NCBI GenBank assembly: GCA_942159475.1
Contig: OW804095.1
Span: 63,268,773 to 63,332,772 of the forward strand
Direction of reading: 5' to 3'
Length of the DNA stretch: 64,000 nucleotides
Source of the DNA: Sthenelais limicola
Lineage: Eukaryota; Annelida; Polychaeta; Phyllodocida; Sigalionidae
How positions within the stretch are numbered: the stretch's first letter is position 1; each line of letters begins with the position of its first letter. Below are positions 11,611-23,859 of the stretch, in pieces. Position numbers and translations under genes: made by a program. The notes beneath the pieces are model-generated. The model was not told the origin of the DNA and ran no database searches. It worked only from the letters and a program-made list of their open reading frames with translations.

Positions 11611-14600
11611 TTACAGAAGTTGCAATGAGGAGGAGAATTATTTGGGAAGATTAGATATGTTGTATTAAATTTTGTTGGCGTATCTAATATGGGAAATAGA
11701 GATATTACTATATTTTCTCAACTTTTACAAAATACAAGATCTTAAGAATGTTCAGTCATCATAGAACCTATAATTCAATGAGTCATAGCTTTGACTATAT
11801 TCGCCATGTCTCTTGACGTTACTATTGTCAATACTTTTGTGGAAATACTTTAGGTGGAAAGCCAATATCGTTTTTAGGGATGTTCCTGAGGCCGGCTATA
11901 TTATATAATGTGTGTGTTCCTGAAATCGGGACATTGCGGACAATGAATATATTAAGAAATTAACAAGCATCATCATTCCATCTGAGTCTGTAAATGCACT
12001 GATTATTGTGATGCTGTCAGGAGCGTGGTACCGGCATAAATGAAGTTTGTCACTGTATTATGCTTTACCTCTACAATGAAGAATTTCGGTCAGAGGTTCT
12101 ACTAAATTCTTCAACATTAATATTGTGGTGTTTGTCGTACAGCGCAAGTACACCACGAGTACATCAGACGAACGTGGTAAAGGACACGGAGTGCTAAGCC
12201 AACTTCTGTTTTAAGAAACGTTGCAAAAAACAACAAAATCCATTCTAATCCATTTTTTAAAGATTATTCTAATCCATTTTAAGGGATTAATTGCAATGTC
12301 TCTCAGTAAATTATAGTAAACGCGGATCGGATTTGATATGAGGTTTCTCATTTGGAACAGCCTCAACCCTGCAAAATAAGAAATGTCAGAGAGGAAGAAT
12401 ATTGTTATTTTATTCGTGGGATAATGGGCCTGCTGCAAAAGGACATGCTCAATTGTTGGCCTTTTCAATCGTTGTTTTTAAAGGGTTTGTCTGTATTTCC
12501 GTGGCTCAGGTTTTGACAGCATGCAGGATACTGTTATTTATTGGAGGTTTAAATAGAACCACTTTTTAAGACGGTTCTTTCTTGGCCTGTTTTCTTTTAA
12601 AACATTGTTGACAATTAAGTAGTACAACCATTTTTAAAGTTTTTATAAGTTTTTTTTTATTAAACTTTTATTTCGAGGGAAAAGGTAATACACTACATTT
12701 GTCAACTGACAGGTCTTCCAGCACTACTATAGTTACTATAGTTTGACGTAAAGCTTGTGAAATCGGCAGTTATATAGAGGGATGCATAATAAAATGCCAG
12801 CTATGAAATAAGCTTTGATAGGGATAATCCCGACCTCAAATAAACTGACCATTATTTGGCACTATTTCAGCTGTGGTAATTGCAGATAAGATGATCAGTT
12901 CCGCTCGAAACACCTGTCCATCATTCACTCATCAAGATTAATGTTCCTTTTGCTGCTATTTGTCGCCCGTCACGTTCTTTCACCGCCTTTCTGATGTCTG
13001 TTAATTGGAATTTTATGTTGCGATATCATGTAAGCGTCCTTGACATATTTCCTGCCATAAATTTGTTGAGGAATACAGAATTTTCTTGTTACCCTATCAT
13101 CACAGTGACGACGCCCAAATCTATAATTATGCGATTCCTTACCATTAATTTATCTATATGCTCAGTGATTATCATTTCCGTCATTTTAATGACTATCTAT
13201 ATATAGGTATATATCATAGTAATGCCTAATAATAGAAACGCATGTCCCATATAATTTTTTCTAGGTCCAAAAACGCTATACGTTTTTTATGGGAGCAAAA
13301 ACGCTATATGTGTGTTTCGCTATATACTATTATGACTATATTCAGGTCATGTGTATTAAGTCTGGATGACAATATTTGGATAAGTTTGGTCCCCATACTC
13401 TAATGACGGTGTGGAAACTAACACGAGGTAGATAGAAGAGTGTACGATTCGGATTTTCAGCAGCCGCGGCCTGGGAGGGATGGGAGAGAGGAAAATGGAG
13501 CAACACTTCGAGAAAACAATGGGAAAATGGGAGAAAGATTTCAACGTATATATGGCCCATAAAAACTTGCACGTAGCCTTTACTATAGTCTTTTTCAACT
13601 GACCAAATATATCATTCGAATTTCCCTGACCTCCATTGGTACTATAGAATTGGCAGTGGAATTAGATAAGGAGCGTTCAATTATTCATTTCTGGGACATT
13701 CCCCAAATCACCTCCTGAGCTGATGAATATATAGAAAGCATATTTACGAGAGGAAAACTAATCAAAGATACATTGCAGGTGTCCCTAGCCAGAATCATGA
13801 TTTGCAGCAGACATGCATGTGAAGGCATGCAGGAATTACTGGTTCTCAATTCCTTTACTTTCAGGTCTCTGTCAATTTACCCTCAGGTGGAACAACGATG
13901 GGAGTCCAATAACCAAGAGGACTTAAACGCTTATACGGTCAAAGATAAACAAATATGGAGCAAATGATATGACTTGATACTAGAACTAGAGATACCAACG
14001 TGTACAACCCTATATAATGAGTATATATTCATTATTTTTTGTGATCTTTTCTTTTATGTTTTCCACGTTTCACAGCTGAGGTTTAAAGAAGACACAATAA
14101 CCTTCGTATTTAGTCCTTAATATAAAATCTTCGCGTGACAGAAAAAAAGGTTATGCATATCTAAGTATTTAACAAGTATACAGAATGTTGAGTGTTTCAT
14201 ATCCTATATCCTTATCTTTACATCTAATTTTCGTCACTTTAGTGGGGCATATGGTTCCTTTAAATGTGTAAAATCTCAAGGCTATATGTCCATAACTGTA
14301 GGAGACATACATATATATTTGAATGTGTATCACGTTGGTATCTCTGTAATCGCAGTCTATGCATTTAATGTATTTTGAAGCCCAGTAGCTTGATTATATT
14401 ATTGTCGCTCTGGATCAAGATAAATACCCTTCTCAGTTTAGTATGGGTCTGGTGCCTTGATTACTACCATAACTATACATGGTAATAAGTGGTTTTTCTC
14501 TCCCCAAAACATTTTAGACATACACTATTTTTTTATTTTGCAATTCTTTCTTATGCCCTAACTGTCTGGCATATTTCAGGAAATCAAATTTAATATACTC

Positions 14601-15090
14601 TCTTTTTTGTGATTATTGAATTATCTAATCTTTCAATAATTAATTTAAACGGCCTTTAATTAAAATCTAAACTCAGGAAAATATTGTAGACACTCAGAAT
14701 TACTTGCAATATATTATATGTAAGCATTAAAACTGAATGATTTGCATTATTCTGAAAGAATTATGACTGTCCCATTGGTTTATCACGTTGGTATTGCATG
14801 TAGACATGGGTATCACAATTCTGATAATTATTGTTAGTTCTTTCCCCAGCATATCTAAGTGATAGAATATTTTACATTTATTTTTGAGTTTTTATCTACT
14901 ATTTTAGCTAATTAGTTATTTAAGAAAGCCTTTTAAATGATCTGTTACCTTTACCATTCATCGAATTATGGTACCTTTTTGAAGTCATATAAACGTGTTA
15001 AAAGGTAGATCTAATATTAGGAAAACATTGCAGAAATTCTTATATATATGTGATGTATCACAGGGGAATGAGTCATAAACCACTAAATTG
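11611..15090. other. non-coding, no recognised gene
   Basis: AT-rich sequence. A short repeated phrase AAAAACGCTATA occurs twice near 13270-13305. No domain-like translation, RNA gene or long inverted repeat was recognised. Confidence 0.4.
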
Positions 15091-15740
15091 ATGAAGTGAC
15101 AGAGAGAGAAGAGACAGAGAAAGAAGGCAGGGAGAGAGAAGACTGAGTGAGAGAAGACATGTGAGAGAAAAGACATGAGAGAGATGGAGAGAGATGACAG
15201 GAGGGAGAGGTTGATAGAGAGAAGACATGAGTGAGAAGACATGAGCAAGAGAAGACATAAGAGAAAGAAGACATAGAAAGAGAAGACATGATAGAGAGAC
15301 GACAGGAGAGAGAGGACAGGAGAGAGAGAAGATAGACAGAGAAGATTGAGAGATAGAGAAAATACAGAGAAGATACAAAGAGAAGATACAGAGAGAGAAG
15401 GTCTACATGAGAGAGAAAACAAAGAGAGTGAAGACATGAGAAAGAGAAGACATGAGAGAGAAGATATGAGAGATGAGAGAGAGAAGACATGGGAGAGAAG
15501 ACATAAGAGAAAGAAGATAAAGAGAGAAGACATGACAGAGAGAAGACGTGAGACAGAAGACATGAGAGGAAAGACAGGCAGAGAGAAGAGAGAGACAGCT
15601 AGAGAGAGAAGACATGAGACAGAAAACATGAAAGAGAGAAGACATGAGAGATAAGGCAGAGAGACAAGACATGATAGAGAAGACACAGAGAGAAAAGACA
15701 TAAGAGAGATGACACAGAGAATACATGACAGAGAAGACAT
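15091..15740. repeat. 650-bp purine-rich GAGA/AGACATGAG tract
   Basis: The plus strand is almost pure purine, built from irregular copies of AGAGAGAAGACATGAG and GAGAGA variants. The long frames on both strands here (Ser/Leu/Cys-rich on minus, Arg/Glu-rich on plus) are by-products of the repeat. A short copy of the same motif lies at about 16508-16560. Such homopurine tracts can adopt triplex DNA and bind GAGA-type factors. Confidence 0.85.
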
Positions 15741-18519
15741 GAGGTATAAGATGATAAAAAAAATGTCTACCCATCAATAGCAACAGGGCCATCACGCCGA
15801 ATCTCTATGAGCTCCAGACTCTTCCATGAGCATATATCTCTGAGTATTAGATACCCTTTCACTAAAGGATCTCTACACAGAATATAAATACCAGTAAATA
15901 ATCATTGTGATTAGTAACTAATTACTTATACTCACTATAGGTACTAACTATCACTTGGTTGGGTTTTTGTTACCTACACGAGGCTAGCCAGTGATCGGAA
16001 AAATGGGTACCCTACAACCCATTTCTAGTTTGGGATAAACTCTAAACATAATAATAAATCACCATTTGGGTGGATATTGTCATTTTATTCCTTCTGACAT
16101 CATTTCAGTAAATCAACATCAATTTGTAGGGTACATAACCCTATATCCCCTAATAAAACTAACCTGTAATGAGGCTAAGTTGTGTGCCTGATGAGCTATA
16201 CTAAGCGAAACCATGTTGTGCCAAATAATACTGCTCCAGTATTAGAAGCAGTATATTATGTATAATTTATACTTCATTTCACTTTTTGAAATATGGAAGA
16301 GGTTAAACATAATTAATTACTCATTGATTGTTATGTTACTAACAAATTCATAACACTCAATATCACTTGGAGATCATCTCCGAGTCACCTGGGCACCCCT
16401 TTATGACGTCACTGAGATCGTCACTAAGGGCACAGAAGGTATTGGATACTGACTGCCAGTAGCATGGTAGCACTCATAGGAAGCAGATCGGAGAGCCACT
16501 TACAATATGAGATATAAGATGAGAGAGATAATACATGACAGAGAGAGAGTAGACATGACATCCATTCAGACATATTAAAAACTATTTTGCAACTATTTTG
16601 CAAATCATCATTCAATAAACAAATTTTTGCAGTATAGCGCACCATCCCCATAACAAATATTTGCCTTAGAAGTGAAAACTATGGGAGGGAGGACACCTGA
16701 ATGTACATACGTTGGTCACCACTTTTTGGAACATTTCTGACCTTTTGAAAAATGACTAAAACGTTAAAGAAATAATTTTCACAGGAACTTGATAATTATA
16801 CATGTGCATTAAACGTTCAATTCCTCCTTTATTAAAACCTCCATAAACTTTTTCAGAAAACAGCCACAATTAAAGCCTGATCTTCCAAAGACATTGGGTA
16901 ATTAGTTGGGTAAAAATAAAAGGAATTGCACAAACAGTTTTTGCTCTATGAACACTTGAATTTGGAAACACTGAAAACGACAAACATTGATCCATTTTTT
17001 TTACTTTTGACCATTATACATACATTCCAATATAGCTGAAATAGCAATTTAAACCCATATATCAACACCTGCTTGACAAAAAGAATCCGTCTTATTTCAG
17101 GAATTACGTACCCGCTATAGCCTCACATACGGTAGCGACCCTGGACGGTGTCCGAATTGCCTCCTTTATTGAAGGCAACAGATCACAGACTTGCTTCGTT
17201 TGTGCAACTGTGGTGCCCGCTTTGTAGGCTTTGACTTATCGTTTGGCTTAAATCACATTCAAATTAGCCATATTCTTGTTGCCCAAAAAGTTAAATCAAG
17301 ATCGTCAAATGGATTTCTTTGATACTACACGTTTGTAGATTAGATTGAGGATCTTCAGACAAACACTTCAGTGACTCAATGAAAGCTTCCTTTACAATTC
17401 TATGTGACATTAGTTTCTTGCAGCCCCAAGCGTCGCCCTCAGAGGGAGGTGTCGGGTCTTCTTTCTGTAGCCTTTATTTACATTTCTTAGGTTGCCACGG
17501 CAACAGGAAGGCAATTGTACAAGTGTTAGTTTCTCATTCAGGCTGGGCCCATGAAGGAGACGTTAATGGGAGTCATCCCAAACATGTTTGGTGGTCGGCA
17601 CAGCAAGGATTAAAGGGGCTGTCAGAGGCAGGGAAAGGAATTGATAGATTGCTTGACGTCGGCACTCCTACTTAGCAGATAAAATGCGTGAATCATTGAA
17701 TAAAGTGACGGTATTATCATGGAGGAACTTTTCGAGATTAGCTCTGGACTAGGCTAGAACTAGAAGCCTTAGTTGGAATTGCGGTGGTCCTTAAAGCCTA
17801 TAGCTATCCATTCTTTTGCAAAGAAAAAGTTGGGCTCAGGAGTAAATTGCTTGTTGCCCATCTTATTCATCAGTCGTTGACAAATGAGCAATGCTACATT
17901 TCTATTTGTCATCCAAGGATTTGGATCAGGGAAGACCTTCAATCTTTAAATTGCAACCAGGAATCCTTTGAATGCGTTTGTTGAAAGGTTGACATTTAAT
18001 CAACGGAAATGTAACCACTGTTTTTGTTGTATAACACGGTTACTCTCATAATTACCAACGTTTCTAAAGACTATTTCGCATCTTTTAATCTTTTAACAAT
18101 GGTATATCATGTCTGAAAGTGCATATATGACTATTTCAACTCAATTTGAGGACAATTAGACCAAATCTGGAGACGTCAACAACAAATAAGGAAGAATATT
18201 AATCAATTTATCTCAACTCATCATTAATAATTATTATTAATGTTCGGAACGTAGAAATGGATGGGTAACAATACTCTATTATCCTTTTGGTTACAAACAA
18301 ATACAATAACAAGATCACTTTTATCACAACAATGTTTTTCCTGACTTTGTTGATAATATTAATAAAAATAACATTGATAAAGTGGATATTATTGTCTGTG
18401 GTGGTTGTGAATTATGTCAATGTTATTCATAGGCAGACATTTAAATAATCTGTCATTCCAAAATACAGACATTTTTCAGTAGCCAAGCTCTTAGATCGGG
18501 GTGGGAACGCCAAAACTTA
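15741..18519. other. non-coding with scattered open-frame relics
   Basis: No gene was recognised. On the minus strand, 17105-17245 reads as an uninterrupted protein-like segment (YKAGTTVAQTKQVCDLLPSI, then RTPSRVATVCEAIAG), and just upstream another (CKKLMSHRIVKEAFIESLKC) ends near 17300; stops separate them. They resemble decayed coding sequence of unknown family, perhaps from a transposon. Confidence 0.3.
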
Positions 18520-18800
18520 CCCCATACCCTAGGTAACACCTTGGATTTTGATGGCAAAACCTTACAAGAAGTAACAATGTACAAATATATGGGTGTAGAC
18601 ATTGAAATCTCATTAAAACTTAAAATTTAAAACTTTTATTTTAAATAATAAAACACTGAAACTAAAATTAAAAAGCAAACTGTCTATAGAAGAACGTTAT
18701 TATTAATATATAAAGTTATGGTCATATGAAAAAATGACATTGTACTAATTCCGTTATGGTATGTTATCCGATTATTAAGATTAAGAACTGGTGAATAGTA
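18520..18800 (+). pseudogene. short LINE reverse-transcriptase relic
   Basis: The frame around 18540-18625 reads TLDFDGKTLQEVTMYKYMGV followed by DIEISLKL. This matches the segment after the catalytic box of LINE reverse transcriptases, where a strand ...G..l..v..YKYLGv.ID..L is typical. A downstream KLKSKLSIEERYY-like stretch and a PLWY-like segment follow with frameshifts. The fragment is truncated and inactive. It differs from the copy at 8130-9100. Confidence 0.6.
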
Positions 18801-21800
18801 GTGAATCCCTGCCAGTCATCGACGGAAACGACATTGTCCACTACTGAAACGCTGTACTGTAGCACAAGAGGGCTTGAAAACCTCCTTAAAGCTGAAGATA
18901 TGCCCTCTTAAAGCAATGACAGGAATTGAATAACAAATGTTTTCTAATCTAAACTAATCCTGTCACATCACGAGAAACACATTAAGTATAAGAGAATCTT
19001 TAAATATATATTTTTTTTGAAGATTTTATTTCACCTGGGAGATATCATTTTCCGGACAAGCCAGATAATAAAACCATCTAGAAAGCATTTCATGCGTTGT
19101 GCTATATCATAATATATTCAATATCTAAACCTACCATTAATTATTTCAATTAGATTATTTCCAATGCTTGGCTGGTACAATTATACAAATGTTGCGTTTC
19201 GTTGACAATTTCACGTCACCTCCCCATGGAGAGGTGTCGAAAATATCGAATCTTTACCTATTTCATGCGCCATAGTAGTATAATATGAATTGTATCCCAG
19301 TAATTAGATCAATGTACTGTCATTAACTAAAGAGATTATGAGACTGGTATTTACTCCTGTATCATCTTATTTGATAACAATACGATAATTCTACTCTTTT
19401 TGTAGTAACTTAAAAATGCTTTTGTGTAAAATCAGGCGTTACTGGAAACATCGTTTTGAACGAAATGTATGTTTCCTGGATAAAAAATATCTAAATCTAT
19501 AAACTCTGAAAATCAATGTTGTACAACGGCAGCAGAATTCCAAATTTAGGCGAAGAAGCTTTGGGCGTCCATGTGAAGTTTTATTCATAGTTTGGCAGTC
19601 ATAATCCGAGTTGAGTAACTCAGGCAGTACTGAGGATTTACTATCTTCTACGGCCCAAATTCAAATTGGTTGCCTAAGTTTATAATCATTATAGCTGTTA
19701 TAACTTCAATTCGAAATAAAAGATAGCCGTCTAATTGTTGCGCATGAATTTATATGCTTAATGATGCTCTGCATATTTTTCCGTAAGGGGGCGCTGAACT
19801 TTTCGCACAATTTCCTGACTAATTCTAAGAAATACTTATATCATAGATATTGTAGTGGGTTTGGGTATCATATAAGAAGGTCTGGGACATTTAGTGTCCA
19901 GTTTTACTGTTGTGTGGTGCTGTCCGCTGAGGTTGGTACGCTTGTACTAACCCAGTGGGCAGTACCAGCTTATATTATCAGTTTTACCTTTCTAGGAAGA
20001 AGTTTTCCTATTATTCTTATATCACCTTTTATGTATGTCATTCGTTATGTTTCTATTACAAACCTCTTGTACCATGCTGTTGTATGTAACATCCGTGAGA
20101 AAGGTTATTATTCCTGTGGTTATGTTCATCGACCCGCGGATAAGACACCATAGCTGTGTTGGTGTAGGATTAACGAGGTGGCCGGACCATCTCGACTGGT
20201 CAAGTCGTTGGGGAGATTGCCCTGTGAAAGCTAATAAAAGCTGTGCAGAAGGTTTATCCTAGTTTGAGTCTTTTATCGGCGTAGTAGAGCGGATCGGATC
20301 CGAAAGATCACTACAGATATCATAATTCTAATACGTACACATAATTTCTCAGTTTCGAAGAAAAATGTGCACAAGATGAAATGCAGCGCCTCCAAGTGGA
20401 AAGTCATCATGTGCCTTGGGGTTTATCTTATTATATAAAAACTTATTTACAATGATATTGTCACATGACACAACGAAAAACAGTAATAAAGTGAGAGGGT
20501 ATCTGCTAATGAATCCTGAATAATGATCTGTTAAAAAGAACAACACAGACATAATACGTCTTTGCTCAACAGCAGAGGTTTACATCACCTGACATCACCT
20601 GACATTTCCTTATACTACTTATCAATACGCTGTCCGTAGTCCTGCCGGAAAGTGGCGCCACCTGAAGTCTGATAAGTCATTACATGAAAAGGTACATGTC
20701 TTGTCACGATCACCCCATGCATCTCTAAAGGGGAAGGATAACATAAAGGAACCTTGTACTGTGGTGGTTTTTGTTTGATATGGAACTTGGGAATTGGATA
20801 ATTGATTTCTCCTCCCCCCACCCCACCACCTCTCCCCTCCCAAAAATCTCATTGAATGACATTGATTATATTACAATGTGAATGGTTTAATTAATCTGAG
20901 TAAAAGCAAAATAGATTAGTAACATTTTTAAGCCACAAGACGTTCAATAATTCAAACTAAGATTTGAAGTAGAAAACTCCTGACCTGCTTTATTGTGTTT
21001 CACGTCATTTCATGACTTTCCATAACCAAAGAAATAAGTATTTGATGATATTATAATTATTAATCCATTAAATTGAGGACCCACTGTAATGCATATCAAT
21101 GTTGATATACTCTAAAATGACAAGTACAATCATTGTCATAGGACCTCGTTCCATTCTCTTTCTTGAAAGCAGCATGGTGGTATAGCTGATGTACATTATG
21201 TAGATCAATAAATAGATAGTCTTGCATATTTTGATATCAGCATATATATTTACTAACACGTTTACTTACACGTCCTCTTCTGGCTGATCCCTATGGGGCC
21301 TCTGGTGCCAGCTCGTTATCTAAGCCAGGCTCATTTATCCTGATGTGATTGATATTATTTGATATGCTATTCATATAGTGTGATATTATAAATCCCTGAG
21401 GAAACCGAATTGATCAACATATCCCGAAATCCTATAATTACTTGATAGCTTAAGAATTCCCCACCCTTTCCTGAGAATAGAAATGTAGTTGTTCATGCAC
21501 TCTTCTGACCAAGTGGCGCCGTCTGGTTGTTTTTAGGACTACCAAAGAATCACCAACTATGACTAAGCATGAGGCTGTGCACAAAGATAACGCAGATAAT
21601 GGTGAAGAATTCAAAATCATTCTTCAATATAAATTTAGAGTCAGCAGTTGAGCGAGAAATGAATCCATGCAACACACAGAGAAGTATGTTTCAAAGCCAG
21701 AACCGAACCAAGTAGAAGAGGATCGGTGTAATCATTTTATTGCTTAAATACTAGACAGATTACAGCGATTACACAGAGCCTGGGCTGATTGGCTTATCCT

Positions 21801-23029
21801 GACTGGACCAATTAATTACCTTGATAGATGAAGGATCCAATCTGCCACAAGTTTACAATAATTAAATTAGTTGGATACGAGGCAAGAGTGACCAGCATCA
21901 TGCCTGAACAATCCCCAATCAACACCTTGTCACCATGTCCCGGTCAGTCCGCTATCTCCCCTCCCCTCTCCCTCCCGCTCTTGATCAGTACCCCCTCCCC
22001 TTGCTGACCTGCTGGCCATTCCCTTCCCCCTCCCTCCCACGTGATAAGGATTTAAGATAGCAATGATGGTAACCCAGGTGCGTGTTTTTGGAGGATGAAA
22101 AGAAGTTCATGAGTGTGTGGCGGGAAGAAAGGTGGTTAGGCCTCTGAGCCAGTAGGGGGCGTGGCTGGTGCATTTCTGAATAAAGAATTAAAATAAAGAT
22201 TCAAGACAACTCAAAGTTGAGTCCTGAATTTTACAATGGAATATCACTATTTTTGCTGTGCGGCAAGATCATGGATGTCTCCAAGACTATGTGCCCCATT
22301 GCCTTTGGCTGTGTCCCTACTAAGGACAAATGAAAAAAGAAATGAATCAATCAACATTATACCTTCTTTATATGGATTCATAATTAAGAGTTGATGTCTG
22401 CTACAGTTATTTTTTTTGCGTTTCCCTGTTCTTATATCAATATTTCCTTACTATATACTAACTATTATGGGTTGAAAAGGGTTATAGTTATAAGGAATTC
22501 ATTTTGATATACATAAAAGGCTCATAATAATTCTGCTTTTTCCACAACATTGCAACATTTTTTCCTATAAGTGTTTCTCTCTTAGAGATCTATAGATCTC
22601 AGATCTATAGCAATCTATGGATATCGGAGAGTTATCTACACAGACCACATGATAGGAGATACATTCCTAACGGACATCAAAGTAGGGCTCCCAGTGTATT
22701 ATATGGAACTTCCTAGTCAACATAATATAAGTATAGGTAAGAGAGGCCCACCATGGTCAGCAACCAACGAAATGATGCATGTGTTATCACGTGGGTTAAA
22801 ATATCTTACAGGGGCAACGTTTGCCTGCATGACTACTAAGGATGATTTTTAGGATGAGTACTAGGATGAGTGCCACGGTAATTACCCATGAGTATACTGT
22901 GGGTATTATACTGTGAGCACTATGAGAAGTACGTCTCCTGCTACTTCTACTTACTACGTCTGGGCAGAAAGCGAATTAATGAATGAATGGATAATAAACA
23001 AACAAACGTTTTTCTCACATCCTTTTAAT
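18801..23029. other. non-coding, no recognised gene
   Basis: Contains a 130-codon plus-strand frame at 19761-20153 with hydrophobic stretches but no recognisable domain. The sequences near 20281-20320 and, in complement, 23125-23165 share a GGATC/T-CGNATCC...AGATCACTAC core and may belong to one SINE-like family. A palindrome AGATCTATAGATCT lies near 22587. Confidence 0.35.
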
Positions 23030-23035
23030 TTTATT
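23030..23035 (-). terminator. candidate poly(A) signal of gene B
   Basis: AATAAA on the minus strand about 510 nt past the stop codon of gene B. Other AATAAA hexamers could be used, so the assignment is tentative. Confidence 0.3.
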
Positions 23036-23542
23036 GAATATCAGTTTTCCTTTAGGTTAAAACTTCAACATAATTCACTGGACCTGCGTAAGCTTTTCTT
23101 TTTTTCCAACATAAATATTGTGTAGTGATCTCGATCGGATTCGTATCCCTTAACCACGCTACGTTAAAACAATGGAAGAAAGGCAGTAATACCAGTACTG
23201 TTCGACAAGGGTGTTATTGTAACAAGAACTGTCTACATAAGCCCCACAATCCTACCTAATACCAAGGATCTCGGACCACCTGGCCAGCCAGGCCGCCGAG
23301 GTTTGTACCTAAGAGTGCACACACCCGGACCCCCCTACAATCTCAGGTTCTAATCGCCCATTGTATATATATGAATAAAGGAGAACAAGCAATAACGACC
23401 CTCACACGATGGTAGTATTTGTAATAGCCTTTTAGGTCTACATAACAATACCACCACAATTAAATAATAAACTCAATGTCAGTTTATCGGATTCCTAAGA
23501 ATTTGTATATCATCAATTTCATATTTCATATATAAAAAAAAT

Positions 23543-23859
23543 CTAGTCTTTCAAGGTGATCTCCTCAATGTCTTCCGGATCTATCAGTGATACCACGTCT
23601 TTATCATCATCGCTTTTGTGGAAATTATTTTCTATTCTACGACATTTTGGAGACACGTATCCCTTGGGAACGACCTCCTTTTTCTGCGCCGAGAACCTGG
23701 TGGAGAAAATATTATCCACCCCAGTCAATATTCCAAGGAAGAGAGCTGGCATGTCAGAAACTATGATGAGACAGAAGAGCAAGCAGACGAAACTTGCTGC
23801 GACAGTCCCGAGCAATGCCGATGCTTCGGCTTCCTTTGGAGGTATCACAATTTTTAATT
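23543..23859 (-). CDS. gene B last exon: transmembrane helix and cytoplasmic tail
   Basis: The acceptor TTTATGCAG precedes a phase-1 start; the frame runs 105 codons to TAG. After IVIPPKEAEAS comes a hydrophobic stretch of about 34 residues (LLGTVAASFVCLLFCLIIVS, then MPALFLGILTGV), long enough for one tilted or one-and-a-half membrane passes. The tail contains YVSP, a Cys, and an acidic end with DVVSLI, which fits the [DE]xxxL[LI] endocytic/lysosomal sorting signal, followed by DPEDIEEITLKD. No tyrosine-kinase or SH2-type signalling motif is evident. Confidence 0.88.

Noticed and set aside
14985..15795. Several long Ser/Leu/Cys-rich or Arg/Glu-rich frames
   Set aside because: They are produced by the purine-rich simple repeat; stop codons are rare in such sequence in any frame.
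19761..20262. 130-codon plus-strand frame with hydrophobic stretches
   Set aside because: No recognisable domain, no splice framework, and its length is possible by chance in this window.
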